Positions 1-5,628 of a stretch of 5,628 nucleotides of DNA are shown piece by piece (the first letter of the stretch is position 1; the number at the start of each line of letters is the position of its first letter). Both the position numbers and the translations under genes were made by a program. The notes below the pieces were generated by a model. That model was not told where the DNA came from. It saw nothing but the letters and a program-made list of their open reading frames with translations, and made no database searches. The DNA comes from Bacteroidota bacterium (GTDB lineage: Bacteria; Bacteroidota; Bacteroidia; Bacteroidales; VadinHA17), in the NCBI GenBank assembly GCA_030631445.1, contig DAOVLD010000135.1:1-5628 (forward strand), read 5' to 3'.

Positions 1-116
1 AGAAGCCCCGTTACTATAGGAAGGTGTATCTTCTTGAACAATAATGACAATTGTTGCGATGCAACCAGGATAATTATTAATCCGGCAACAAGACCTATTA
101 TTTCCCAGTATTCCAT
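1..116 (-). CDS. N-terminal fragment of a probable CPA2-type cation/proton antiporter (cut by window edge)
   Basis: Reading the minus strand from an ATG at 116-114 gives 38 open codons that run off the window. The peptide begins MEYWEIIGLVAGLIIIL and contains one hydrophobic helix (about residues 5-20), then a KKIHLPIVTGL stretch. That layout, a first transmembrane helix followed by a short basic segment and a 'LP-x-x-TG-L/F-L' motif at the start of helix 2, is what I know from the N-terminus of CPA2 (KefB/NhaA-like fold, COG0475) sodium or potassium/proton exchangers of Bacteroidota. Such proteins sit in the inner membrane and exchange cations for protons. Only the start is visible, so the family call rests on one motif, and any C-terminal regulatory domain (TrkA-N, USP) cannot be judged. 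The gene is divergent from everything else in the window and is probably unrelated in function. Confidence 0.6.
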   Translation of the reverse strand, partial: MEYWEIIGLVAGLIIILVASQQLSLLFKKIHLPIVTGL

Positions 117-410
117 CCTGAAATATATTACGAATAGATAATTACTCAAAAGATAAGAAAAATTGATTTAATCTGATAATTCATGTGATTATAGTTGATT
201 TTATTTGTCACATGTAACCGCATGATAAAAACAATCATCTCCCTGTGTGTTAATTAAATAATTATTTTTAGCATGCTTGTTTCATGTTCAATTATTTGAA
301 AAAAAAAAGATAAAAAAAATGACACTGAAAAATTTTAATCAATATTTATTATAGAAAATTAGTTTTTTTGAAAAAAATTTATACTTTAGAAGAAATTTTT
401 AAAAGTACTA

Positions 411-429
411 GCTAATAGGGGCTAAGGGG
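411..429. repeat. Short near-direct repeat GCTAA(TA)GGGG
   Basis: GCTAATAGGGG at 411-421 is followed at once by GCTAAGGGG at 421-429; the two copies share one G and differ by a TA insertion. It is the only G-rich patch in this AT-rich intergenic region and lies about 135 bases before the first DUF1080 start. It could be an operator half-site pair or chance; nothing in the sequence decides. Confidence 0.3.
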
Positions 430-497
430 TTTAAAAACGTAACGGAAAGAATCAATTGGATTTTTAACAGTATCACAATTTACTCCCCGGATATATT

Positions 498-527
498 CTG
501 AAAAAACGCAGCAATTTCTTTTTTCAG
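498..527 (+). promoter_or_regulatory. Perfect 9-bp inverted repeat in the probable leader of the first DUF1080 gene
   Basis: CTGAAAAAA (498-506) and TTTTTTCAG (519-527) are exact reverse complements separated by 12 bases. The right arm ends 36 bases before the ATG at 564. In RNA this forms a hairpin with three strong-edge pairs (C-G, T-A, G-C) and six A-U pairs. It is not a usual intrinsic terminator, because the T-run is inside the stem and no T-run follows. It may be a protein binding site or an mRNA leader structure; the A6/T6 content makes a chance match possible. Confidence 0.4.
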
Positions 528-563
528 GCATTAATTGTAAAACCATTTTTAATACCAAAAACG

Positions 564-1340
564 ATGAGGAAAAGTAATATTTTTTATATACTGGGCGCGA
601 TAATCCTGATTTTTATGTTAGTGGATTGCGGGGGTAAAAAAGATAACAAGAAAAATGATCAGATCGATCTGGAAATTCTGGTTATCCAGGATGAAGTATT
701 AATGAATACTTTAACTGAGAATGAGGTTCAGGGTGAATGGAAACTTCTTTTTGATGGTAATACTACAAATGGTTGGCACAAATTTAATAATGATACTATT
801 GATGAAGACTGGATAGTTGAAAATGGTTGTTTGGTTGCACCTGGAAAAGGAGATGATATTAGTGGCGATATAGTTACTGATGAGGGATTTGACAACTTTG
901 AGATAAAAATGGAGTGGAAAATATCTGCCGGTGGAAACAGCGGAATATTATATCGTGTTCTTGAAGGTGATTATCCGGCGGTTTATGCAACCGGTCCGGA
1001 ATATCAATTAATTGATGACATCGGGTATCCAGAGAAGCTTGAGGAATGGCAGACAACCGGAGCTAATTATGCAATGCATCCACCACGGAATGCAAAGATA
1101 AAACCTGTTGGTGAATGGAATTCCTCGAGGATTTTAGTGAATGATGCACATGTTGAACATTGGCTTAATGGCGAAAAAGTAGTTGAATATGAATTGTGGT
1201 CAGATGAATGGAAGGAAGAAGTTAAGAACGGCAAATGGAGTGAATACCCAAAATATGGTCTTGCTCCCGCGGGGCATATTTCTCTTCAGGATCATGGTAG
1301 TAAAATCTGGTTCAGAAATATTAAAATTCGTGAATTATAA
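564..1340 (+). CDS. DUF1080 / 3-keto-disaccharide hydrolase family lipoprotein
   Basis: This 258-residue protein belongs to PF06439 (DUF1080), a concanavalin-like jelly-roll family. Characterised members cleave 3-keto-glycosides made by glycoside 3-dehydrogenases. Residues 1-18 form a basic then hydrophobic signal segment and C22 sits in LVDC, so a lipoprotein is predicted, although Asp just before the Cys is unusual for a lipobox. A charged linker follows (23-56). The domain starts at MNTLTENEVQGEWKLLFDG (about 47-65), continues through W83/E86-N87-G88, the GGNSGILYR core (123-131), the GPEYQLIDD strand (144-152), WLNGEKVVEY (200-209) and the closing GHISLQDHG (237-245) to R258. The length is usual for the family and all core motifs are present. 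The start is fixed by the signal peptide; upstream is A-rich with no Shine-Dalgarno. A paralogue follows 208 bases downstream. Membership is firm, the substrate unknown; surface or periplasmic location is inferred. Confidence 0.88.
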   Translation: MRKSNIFYILGAIILIFMLVDCGGKKDNKKNDQIDLEILVIQDEVLMNTLTENEVQGEWKLLFDGNTTNGWHKFNNDTIDEDWIVENGCLVAPGKGDDISGDIVTDEGFDNFEIKMEWKISAGGNSGILYRVLEGDYPAVYATGPEYQLIDDIGYPEKLEEWQTTGANYAMHPPRNAKIKPVGEWNSSRILVNDAHVEHWLNGEKVVEYELWSDEWKEEVKNGKWSEYPKYGLAPAGHISLQDHGSKIWFRNIKIREL

Positions 1341-1357
1341 AATCCTGAGTAACTGAT

Positions 1358-1385
1358 CAGTCCACAGTCCACAGTCTGTAGTCGA
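1358..1385. repeat. Heptamer tandem repeat with AGTC core (four units)
   Basis: Four consecutive 7-base units are visible: CAGTCCA (1358), CAGTCCA (1365), CAGTCTG (1372) and TAGTCGA (1379). The first two are identical, and the later two keep the AGTC core with drift at the other positions. It begins 18 bases after the stop of the first DUF1080 gene. Heptameric AGTC-type runs of this sort are, to my recollection, common between genes in Bacteroidota; I attach no function to it. Confidence 0.6.
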
Positions 1386-1420
1386 CTTAAAAGTGCAAAG
1401 TATAATGAAACTAGCCATTT

Positions 1421-1515
1421 TGGGCCCGTCCGAATGCCCGCCTGACCGAGTCATTCGGGCAGGGCTTCAGCCGGGCGGATATTCCAAACTTTTTATGCTG
1501 AACGCAGTCGAAGCG
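1421..1515. repeat. GC-rich intergenic hairpin element, probably a dispersed repeat
   Basis: Bases 1421-1480 are about 70% G+C by hand count (42 of 60), far above the flanks. CCGAATG (1430-1436) pairs with CATTCGG (1452-1458). With one T-G wobble and a bulged A at 1461 the stem grows to about 13 pairs, 1424-1436 against 1452-1465. Further C/G-rich arms (GGCGG at 1474-1478 against CCGCC at 1438-1442) offer an alternative fold. The tail, GCTGAACGCAGTCGAAGC at 1497-1514, resembles a CTGA-x-CG-x-AGTCGAAG motif I recall as a frequent intergenic repeat in Bacteroidota genomes. No transposase or T-run follows, so it is neither an insertion sequence nor a clear terminator. The repeat status is inference, since only one copy is in the window. 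Confidence 0.55.
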
Positions 1516-1548
1516 AAGACACTGAATAGATACAATCCTGATACCTAT

Positions 1549-2184
1549 ATGAAACATTTTAGAATAGCCCTGATAGTTTTTTTTATTACCTCAATCTGTG
1601 CATCAGGAAACTTTGATAACCCTCCTCAGGAATTAGAAAACGGGAAATGGGTTTCTGTTTTTAATGGAATAGATCTTGCCGGTTGGAAGATCCATGGAAC
1701 TGAGAAATGGTATGTAGAGGATGGAGAACTGGTATGTGAAAGTGGTCCTGAAAAGAAGTACGGTTACTTCGCTACTGAAAAGAAATATACCGATTTTGAG
1801 TTTAGAGTTGACTTTATTCAGGAATCGAATGGGAATAGCGGAGTCTTTTTTCGCTCCTCCATTGAGGGAACAAAAATAGCCGGCTGGCAAGTGGAAGTCG
1901 CTCCCCCGGATCATGATACAGGGGGTATATATGAATCATATGGACGTGGTTGGTTGGTACGAATACCGGATGAAAAGGAGAATATACTGAAAATGGGTAA
2001 ATGGAATGCTCTTAGAATAAGGGTTGTTGGGGATAAGGTGACAACATGGCTTAACGGAGTTAAAATGGTTGAAATGGAAGATGAAAAAATAGGTAAGGCT
2101 ACCGGTTCAATTGCCCTTCAGATACATTCCGGGGGTGGTATCAAGCTCAGATGGAAGAATATCCTTGTAAAAGAGATTAAGTGA
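1549..2184 (+). CDS. Secreted DUF1080 / 3-keto-disaccharide hydrolase family protein
   Basis: A 211-residue protein, second PF06439 (DUF1080) member in the window. Residues 1-19 are a signal peptide (MKHFRIALIVFFITSICASG) with likely signal peptidase I cleavage near 18-20; C17 is not in a proper lipobox. The domain runs from NGKWVSVFNGIDLAGW (31-46) through W54-Y55-V56-E57-D58-G59, the GNSGVFFRS core (95-103), GWQVEV (112-117), a GGIYE turn (125-129), KWNALRIRV...TTWLNGVKMVE (151-175) and IALQIHSGG (188-196). The frame is open upstream to a GTG at 1393, but that extension translates the intergenic repeat and places the signal peptide 52 residues inside, so the ATG at 1549 is chosen. It is shorter than the upstream paralogue, which has a long insertion between the equivalent of residues 125 and 150. 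Probable role: hydrolysis or binding of oxidised glycosides in the periplasm; activity is inferred from family only. Confidence 0.87.
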   Translation: MKHFRIALIVFFITSICASGNFDNPPQELENGKWVSVFNGIDLAGWKIHGTEKWYVEDGELVCESGPEKKYGYFATEKKYTDFEFRVDFIQESNGNSGVFFRSSIEGTKIAGWQVEVAPPDHDTGGIYESYGRGWLVRIPDEKENILKMGKWNALRIRVVGDKVTTWLNGVKMVEMEDEKIGKATGSIALQIHSGGGIKLRWKNILVKEIK

Positions 2185-2239
2185 TCAGGTTAACTCTACG
2201 GTTTGTTACTATTATCATTTAATGTTTTATTAACTTTAC

Positions 2240-2270
2240 AGATTTCCCGATCCGGGATTTCTTTTTTTTT
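2240..2270 (+). terminator. Intrinsic terminator after the DUF1080 pair
   Basis: TCCCG (2245-2249) and CGGGA (2253-2257) form a five-pair GC-rich stem with a 3-base loop. Below it is a 2x2 T/T mismatch and three more pairs (2240-2242 with 2260-2262). A run of nine T residues (2262-2270) follows directly. It lies 56 bases after the stop codon at 2184 and separates the DUF1080 genes from the peptidase gene. Stem is short but the T-run is strong. Confidence 0.6.
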
Positions 2271-2277
2271 AAGAATC

Positions 2278-2307
2278 TTTGTGTACTTTTAATTGGTAAT
2301 ACATTTT
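2278..2307 (+). promoter_or_regulatory. Candidate Bacteroidota-type promoter for the M14 peptidase gene
   Basis: TTTG at 2278-2281 is followed after 18 bases by TACATTTT at 2300-2307, a 7-of-8 match to the -7 box TAnnTTTG. The known spacing between the -33 TTTG and this box in Bacteroides and Flavobacterium is about 17-23. The pair sits right after the terminator T-run, which fits a new transcription unit. Transcription would start near 2313-2315, leaving a leader of about 150 bases before the ATG at 2463. In AT-rich DNA such matches arise by chance. Confidence 0.35.
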
Positions 2308-2462
2308 TAAGCTGATTACTAACAGTAAAAAAATTCATATTTTCAAAAAAAATAATGTTATGAACCGAACATGACAAAATTTAATCTATTTTGAAATACA
2401 GTGGGATGATTAAATTTTTGTTATGTGAGCTACATATGACCACTAAAATCAATTATAAACAT

Positions 2463-5078
2463 ATGAAACGAAATCTTTTACTATTATCGGTTACCTTATT
2501 GCTTCACACAAGCCTGTTAAACGGGCAGACAAATATTCCGGTTCCGGAAGATCATTTTAAATTCAAACCGGGAGCAGATAGAATGCTATTCGATTACGAA
2601 GAGCTGATTGAATATTTTAATCAACTTGATAAAGAATCCCCGAAATTCAAATTGGTCAGGATAGGAAAATCACCAATGGGAAAACCAATCTATATTGGGT
2701 TTATTTCTTCCGCAGAAAATATTGATAATCTTGATCAGTTGAAAATAATAAACAGGGAACTTGCTTTGAATCCTGAGATACCGGATGCTGAAAAATCGAA
2801 AATGATCAATGAGGGTAAAGTCTTTGTATTAGGTACACTCTCTATGCATTCAGGAGAGGTGGGTCCTTCACAGGCCTCACCACTTATTGCTCATCAATTA
2901 GTTACATCAAACAATCCCAGAACACTGAAATGGCTTGATAATGTGGTTTATATGATGATTCCCTGCCATAATCCTGATGGAATGGATATGGTAGTGAACA
3001 ATTACCGGAAATACAAAGGCACAAAGTATGAAGGAGCCTCTTTACCCAGGGTTTACCATAAGTATGTAGGTCACGATAATAATCGCGATTTCGTTATTCT
3101 TTCCCAGGAAGATACAAAAGTGATTGCCGCTATTTATAATACCGACTGGCTGCCACAAGTGATGGTTGAGAAGCACCAGATGGGATCAACCGGCGTACGC
3201 TATTTTGTTCCACCTCCTCATGATCCGATTGCCCAGAATATTGACGCAGGTATATTTAACTGGATTGGCATATTCGGTCATAATATGATTAAAGATATGA
3301 CCAGGGATGGATTGTCGGGAGTATCACAACATTACTTGTTTGACGATTACTGGCCCGGTTCTACCGAGACTTGTATCTGGAAAAATGTAATAGGTTTCCT
3401 TACTGAATGTGCCAGTATATACGATGCTACACCTGTTTATGTGGAACCCAATGAACTGAATGCCTGGGGAAAAGGATTGGCTGAACATAAGAAAGGTATT
3501 AATATGCCGGAGCCCTGGGAAGGTGGATGGTGGAGACTTGGTGATATAGTGGATTATGAAATATCTTCCACCATGTCTATTCTCAAAACTGCTTCATTGC
3601 ATCGTGAAGATATTCTGAAGTTCAGAAATGACATCTGCAGAGATGAAGTGGAGCGCGGCCGGACAGAGCCTCCGTTTTATTATGTGCTCCCTGAGAAACA
3701 ACATGATCCGGGTGAACTGGTGAATCTGGTTGTTTTGTTGAAAGAACATGGTGTTGAGGTTTACCGCTTGCAGGAAGATCATAGTCTGGAAGGACATGCT
3801 TTTAAAAACGGCGATATAGTTGTTCCGCTTGCCCAGCCTTACCGCCCTTTCATCAAGGAGGTTTTGGAAGCTCAGGAATATCCTGTCAGACATTATATGC
3901 CTGATGGTGAAATTATTAAACCATACGATATTACAACATGGTCTCTTCCTCTGCATCGCAATGTGAGATCCTTTGAGATCGAAACACGATGTAAGGATTT
4001 TGAAGCGAAGATCGAAAAAATTGAGGGAGATTTTAACATGCTTAATTCTGCTCCTGAGAAATATTTGGCAGCTCTCTTTTCAGTTAAAATGAACTATAGT
4101 TACAAAGCTGCTTTTACAGCTATAAAAAAAGGACTTAAGGTTGACAGGCTTACAACAAACCTGAAAATCAAAGACGTTCTTTATCCGAAGGGCAGTTTTG
4201 TTATTTACAACAAAGAAACCGCAGGAGATGTACTATCTGAAATTGTTGAGCAAATTGGTGTACAGCCTGGTTATCTGGTTGAGAAAATAAATATCGAAGT
4301 AAACCATTTTAAAGTCCCGGGAATAGCTCTTATCGAAACTTATACACATGATATGGATGCCGGATGGACACGGTTTGTATTTGATTCATATAATATTCCG
4401 TTCACTGTAATTCATCCGCAGGAGATTAAGGATAAAGACCTTGAAGGTGAGTTTGATGTTATTGTTTTTCCTGATGCGAGTAAATCCCTGTTAATGAAAG
4501 GAAAATATAGTCGTGATGGTAAGGAATATGTTAGCAGATACCCACCTGAGTATGCAAAAGGGATGGGTAAAGAAGGGCTGAAAAAAGTTCTCGAATTTGT
4601 TGATAAAGGAGGAGTTGTTGTTTCCTGGGGGCAATCAACCGCCTTGTTTGAAGGCATCATGGAAATTGGCGAAAAGGAAAACAAAGAGGAATTCCAGTTG
4701 CCTTTCAGGGATGTTTCTTCCGATCTTAGAAAATCGGGTTTGTATGTACCTGGTGCTCTTATCCGGGTTCAGTTAAAGGATGATCATCCGCTGACTTTTG
4801 GAATGCCGGATGAAATTGGAGTATTCTACCGTGGAAGGCCTGCTTTCATAACTTCATTGCCAAGGTTCGACACCGACAGAAGAATTATTGCATCATTTCC
4901 CGAAAAAGATCTGCTCATGAGTGGTTACAGCGAAAAGGAAAAACTACTTGGCAGGAAAGCTGCAATGGTTTGGCTGAAAAAAGGTAAGGGACAATTGGTG
5001 ATATTCGGGTTCAACCCGCAGTTCAGAGCTTCTACACAAAGTGCCTATAAATTGCTTTTTAATTCGATTTTGTTATAA
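2463..5078 (+). CDS. Secreted M14-family zinc carboxypeptidase-like protein with C-terminal amidotransferase-like domain
   Basis: An 871-residue protein. Residues 1-21 form a type I signal peptide, likely cut before Q22. The M14 (PF00246) catalytic domain spans about 43-330. Zinc ligands are H129 and E132 (in MHSGEVGPSQ) and H238 (in EKHQMG). NPDG is at 170-173, the substrate-binding N207-R208 pair lies in GHDNNRDF, and the general base is E315 in FLTECAS. All expected active-site residues are therefore present. Residues about 400-500 (QPYRPF, PYDITTWSLP) are a conserved middle region of these long Bacteroidota peptidases. About 618-850 resembles a class I glutamine amidotransferase-like fold (FDVIVFPD, KGGVVVSWGQS) without a Cys at the expected elbow, so probably non-catalytic. 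There is no C-terminal Por sorting domain. The start at 2463 places the signal peptide at the N-terminus; ATG 2436 is an alternative and TTG 2391 is unlikely. Role: periplasmic or extracellular peptide trimming; the substrate is unknown. Confidence 0.87.
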   Translation: MKRNLLLLSVTLLLHTSLLNGQTNIPVPEDHFKFKPGADRMLFDYEELIEYFNQLDKESPKFKLVRIGKSPMGKPIYIGFISSAENIDNLDQLKIINRELALNPEIPDAEKSKMINEGKVFVLGTLSMHSGEVGPSQASPLIAHQLVTSNNPRTLKWLDNVVYMMIPCHNPDGMDMVVNNYRKYKGTKYEGASLPRVYHKYVGHDNNRDFVILSQEDTKVIAAIYNTDWLPQVMVEKHQMGSTGVRYFVPPPHDPIAQNIDAGIFNWIGIFGHNMIKDMTRDGLSGVSQHYLFDDYWPGSTETCIWKNVIGFLTECASIYDATPVYVEPNELNAWGKGLAEHKKGINMPEPWEGGWWRLGDIVDYEISSTMSILKTASLHREDILKFRNDICRDEVERGRTEPPFYYVLPEKQHDPGELVNLVVLLKEHGVEVYRLQEDHSLEGHAFKNGDIVVPLAQPYRPFIKEVLEAQEYPVRHYMPDGEIIKPYDITTWSLPLHRNVRSFEIETRCKDFEAKIEKIEGDFNMLNSAPEKYLAALFSVKMNYSYKAAFTAIKKGLKVDRLTTNLKIKDVLYPKGSFVIYNKETAGDVLSEIVEQIGVQPGYLVEKINIEVNHFKVPGIALIETYTHDMDAGWTRFVFDSYNIPFTVIHPQEIKDKDLEGEFDVIVFPDASKSLLMKGKYSRDGKEYVSRYPPEYAKGMGKEGLKKVLEFVDKGGVVVSWGQSTALFEGIMEIGEKENKEEFQLPFRDVSSDLRKSGLYVPGALIRVQLKDDHPLTFGMPDEIGVFYRGRPAFITSLPRFDTDRRIIASFPEKDLLMSGYSEKEKLLGRKAAMVWLKKGKGQLVIFGFNPQFRASTQSAYKLLFNSILL

Positions 5079-5095
5079 TAAAATTATTAAATTTG
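5069..5095 (+). promoter_or_regulatory. Candidate promoter for the DoxX gene (perfect TAnnTTTG box)
   Basis: TAAATTTG at 5088-5095 matches the Bacteroidota -7 box TAnnTTTG at all fixed positions. A TTTG at 5069-5072 lies 15 bases upstream, slightly closer than the usual 17-23. Transcription would begin near 5102, giving a leader of about 35 bases for the ATG at 5137 but only about 5 for the ATG at 5107. The box overlaps the end of the peptidase gene, so read-through from upstream remains possible. Confidence 0.3.
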
Positions 5096-5136
5096 TTTTT
5101 TTAAAAATGAGATTTAATAACCGAAGAATTTTATTT

Positions 5137-5628
5137 ATGTATGATAGTTTGAATTATTCAAAAAGTCAGCTCTATCTGCTAACTGCATTAAGAGTTGTGA
5201 TAGGCTGGCATTTTCTTTATGAGGGTTTGGTTAAGCTAGCAAACCCCGATTGGTCATCTTTTGGATTTTTATTGGACTCGCAAGGAGTTTTTAGCAGTTT
5301 CTTTTACTCGTTAGCATCTAATCCTGATGTTTATAAGGTTGTTGATACATTGAATATTACAGGTTTGACCCTGGTTGGCCTGGGATTAATACTTGGTTCA
5401 TTTACACGTCTTGCAACTATTGGTGGAATTATTCTTTTAGCTTTTTATTATCTTTCACACCCGCCTTTTGTCGGATTGAAATATGTATTACCAATGGAAG
5501 GCAGTTACCTGGTTGTTAATAAAAACCTGATAGAACTGGTAGCTCTTTGTGTTTTGCTGGTATTTCCTACCGGTCATATACTGGGATTTGACCGATTGAA
5601 TTATCTCATAAGGAAAAGAAAGAAATAA
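5137..5628 (+). CDS. DoxX-family integral membrane protein
   Basis: A 163-residue protein with four predicted membrane helices (about 13-33, 72-88, 92-108 and 129-148). The opening ALRVVIGWHFLYEGLVKL (17-34) with the GWHFLYEG signature, and the later GLGLILGSFTRLATIGG (81-97), are typical of the DoxX/DoxD-like group common in Bacteroidota. The family takes its name from a subunit of an archaeal thiosulfate:quinone oxidoreductase, but most bacterial members have no proven reaction, so no specific function is claimed. Start choice: the frame is open to a GTG at 5041 inside the peptidase gene; ATG 5107 would add ten polar and basic residues; ATG 5137 gives the usual short lead before the YSKSQ segment and fits the promoter candidate. 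It follows the M14 gene by 58 bases on the same strand. The stop codon is the last triplet of the window, so the protein is complete. Confidence 0.85.
   Translation: MYDSLNYSKSQLYLLTALRVVIGWHFLYEGLVKLANPDWSSFGFLLDSQGVFSSFFYSLASNPDVYKVVDTLNITGLTLVGLGLILGSFTRLATIGGIILLAFYYLSHPPFVGLKYVLPMEGSYLVVNKNLIELVALCVLLVFPTGHILGFDRLNYLIRKRKK

Larger units (their letters stand above)
117..563. other. Divergent AT-rich intergenic region
   Basis: About 450 bases without a convincing gene lie between the antiporter start (minus strand) and the first DUF1080 gene (plus strand), so promoters for both should be here. The stretch is very AT-rich with long A and T runs (for example around 300-320 and 362-380). I searched both strands for the Bacteroidota -7 box TAnnTTTG and found no perfect copy. 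The nearest are TACTTTAG at 382-389, whose only upstream TTTG (367-370) is 11 bases away and too close, and weaker TTATTTG-type strings near 201-207 and 292-298. Two short structures stand out and are listed separately: a near-direct repeat at 411-429 and an inverted repeat at 498-527. No RNA gene or riboswitch was recognised. Confidence 0.6.

Noticed and set aside
367..389. TTTG plus TACTTTAG as a promoter for the first DUF1080 gene
   Set aside because: The spacing is 11 bases, below the known 17-23 range, and the -7 box has one mismatch.
874..1056. Minus-strand open frame within the first DUF1080 gene
   Set aside because: It lies wholly inside a well-supported gene, and its peptide has no recognisable domain or signal.
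1401..1406. TATAAT string resembling a sigma-70 -10 box before the second DUF1080 gene
   Set aside because: Bacteroidota primary sigma factors use TAnnTTTG, and no -35-like hexamer is found at proper spacing.
1393..1548. Coding extension of the second DUF1080 gene from GTG 1393 or ATG 1405
   Set aside because: It translates the repeat element and would bury a clear signal peptide at residue 53; the ATG at 1549 explains the protein better.
1633..1914. Minus-strand open frame within the second DUF1080 gene
   Set aside because: It is antisense to conserved domain sequence and has no family resemblance.
2391..2462. Upstream starts (TTG 2391, ATG 2406 region, ATG 2436) for the M14 gene
   Set aside because: The signal peptide begins at MKRNLLLL (2463). 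The earlier starts add a poor N-terminus, although 2436 cannot be fully excluded.
3594..3956. Minus-strand 120-codon open frame within the M14 gene
   Set aside because: It is antisense to the conserved middle region of the peptidase; the peptide composition looks non-biological.
4412..4684. Minus-strand 90-codon open frame within the M14 gene
   Set aside because: It is antisense to the amidotransferase-like domain; low-complexity Ser/Pro-rich peptide without motifs.
5076..5102. TAATA/TATTA hairpin followed by a T-run after the M14 gene as a terminator
   Set aside because: The stem is five A-T pairs only, and the T-run starts six bases after it, so it is too weak to call.

Overview
The window looks like chromosomal DNA of a Bacteroidota bacterium, probably a free-living or host-associated Bacteroidales or Marinilabiliales relative (the order is inference). 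The signs are AT-rich intergenic DNA, start codons preceded by A-rich tracts instead of Shine-Dalgarno sequences, promoter-like boxes of the TAnnTTTG type, and protein families (secreted DUF1080 proteins, long M14 peptidases with a C-terminal amidotransferase-like domain, a four-helix DoxX protein) that are typical of this phylum.

Layout. Positions 1-116 (minus strand) hold the first 38 codons of a membrane protein that reads like the N-terminus of a CPA2-type cation/proton antiporter. A divergent AT-rich intergenic stretch (117-563) follows; it contains a perfect 9-bp inverted repeat just upstream of the first plus-strand gene. Two DUF1080 (3-keto-disaccharide hydrolase family, PF06439) genes come next: a predicted lipoprotein (564-1340) and a shorter protein with an ordinary signal peptide (1549-2184). 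The 208-bp gap between them holds a heptamer tandem repeat and a GC-rich hairpin element that looks like a dispersed intergenic repeat. This element happens to be open in frame with the second gene and would mislead start calling. A hairpin plus T-run at 2240-2270 closes this unit. A Bacteroidota-type promoter candidate (2278-2307) lies before a secreted M14 zinc carboxypeptidase-like protein (2463-5078). A DoxX-family membrane protein (5137-5628) ends at the last base of the window.

How the genes fit together. The two DUF1080 proteins probably act outside the cytoplasm on oxidised (3-keto) glycosides. The matching glycoside 3-dehydrogenase is not in the window, so the pathway assignment rests on family knowledge. 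The M14 peptidase has a complete set of zinc and catalytic residues and probably trims peptides in the periplasm or outside the cell. It and the DoxX gene may share a transcript (58-bp gap) or the DoxX gene may have its own promoter. I see no mobile element, CRISPR array, defence system, RNA gene or clear undescribed system. The most useful observations are the repeat element that extends an open frame, the paired but differently targeted DUF1080 proteins, and the inverted repeat in the first leader.
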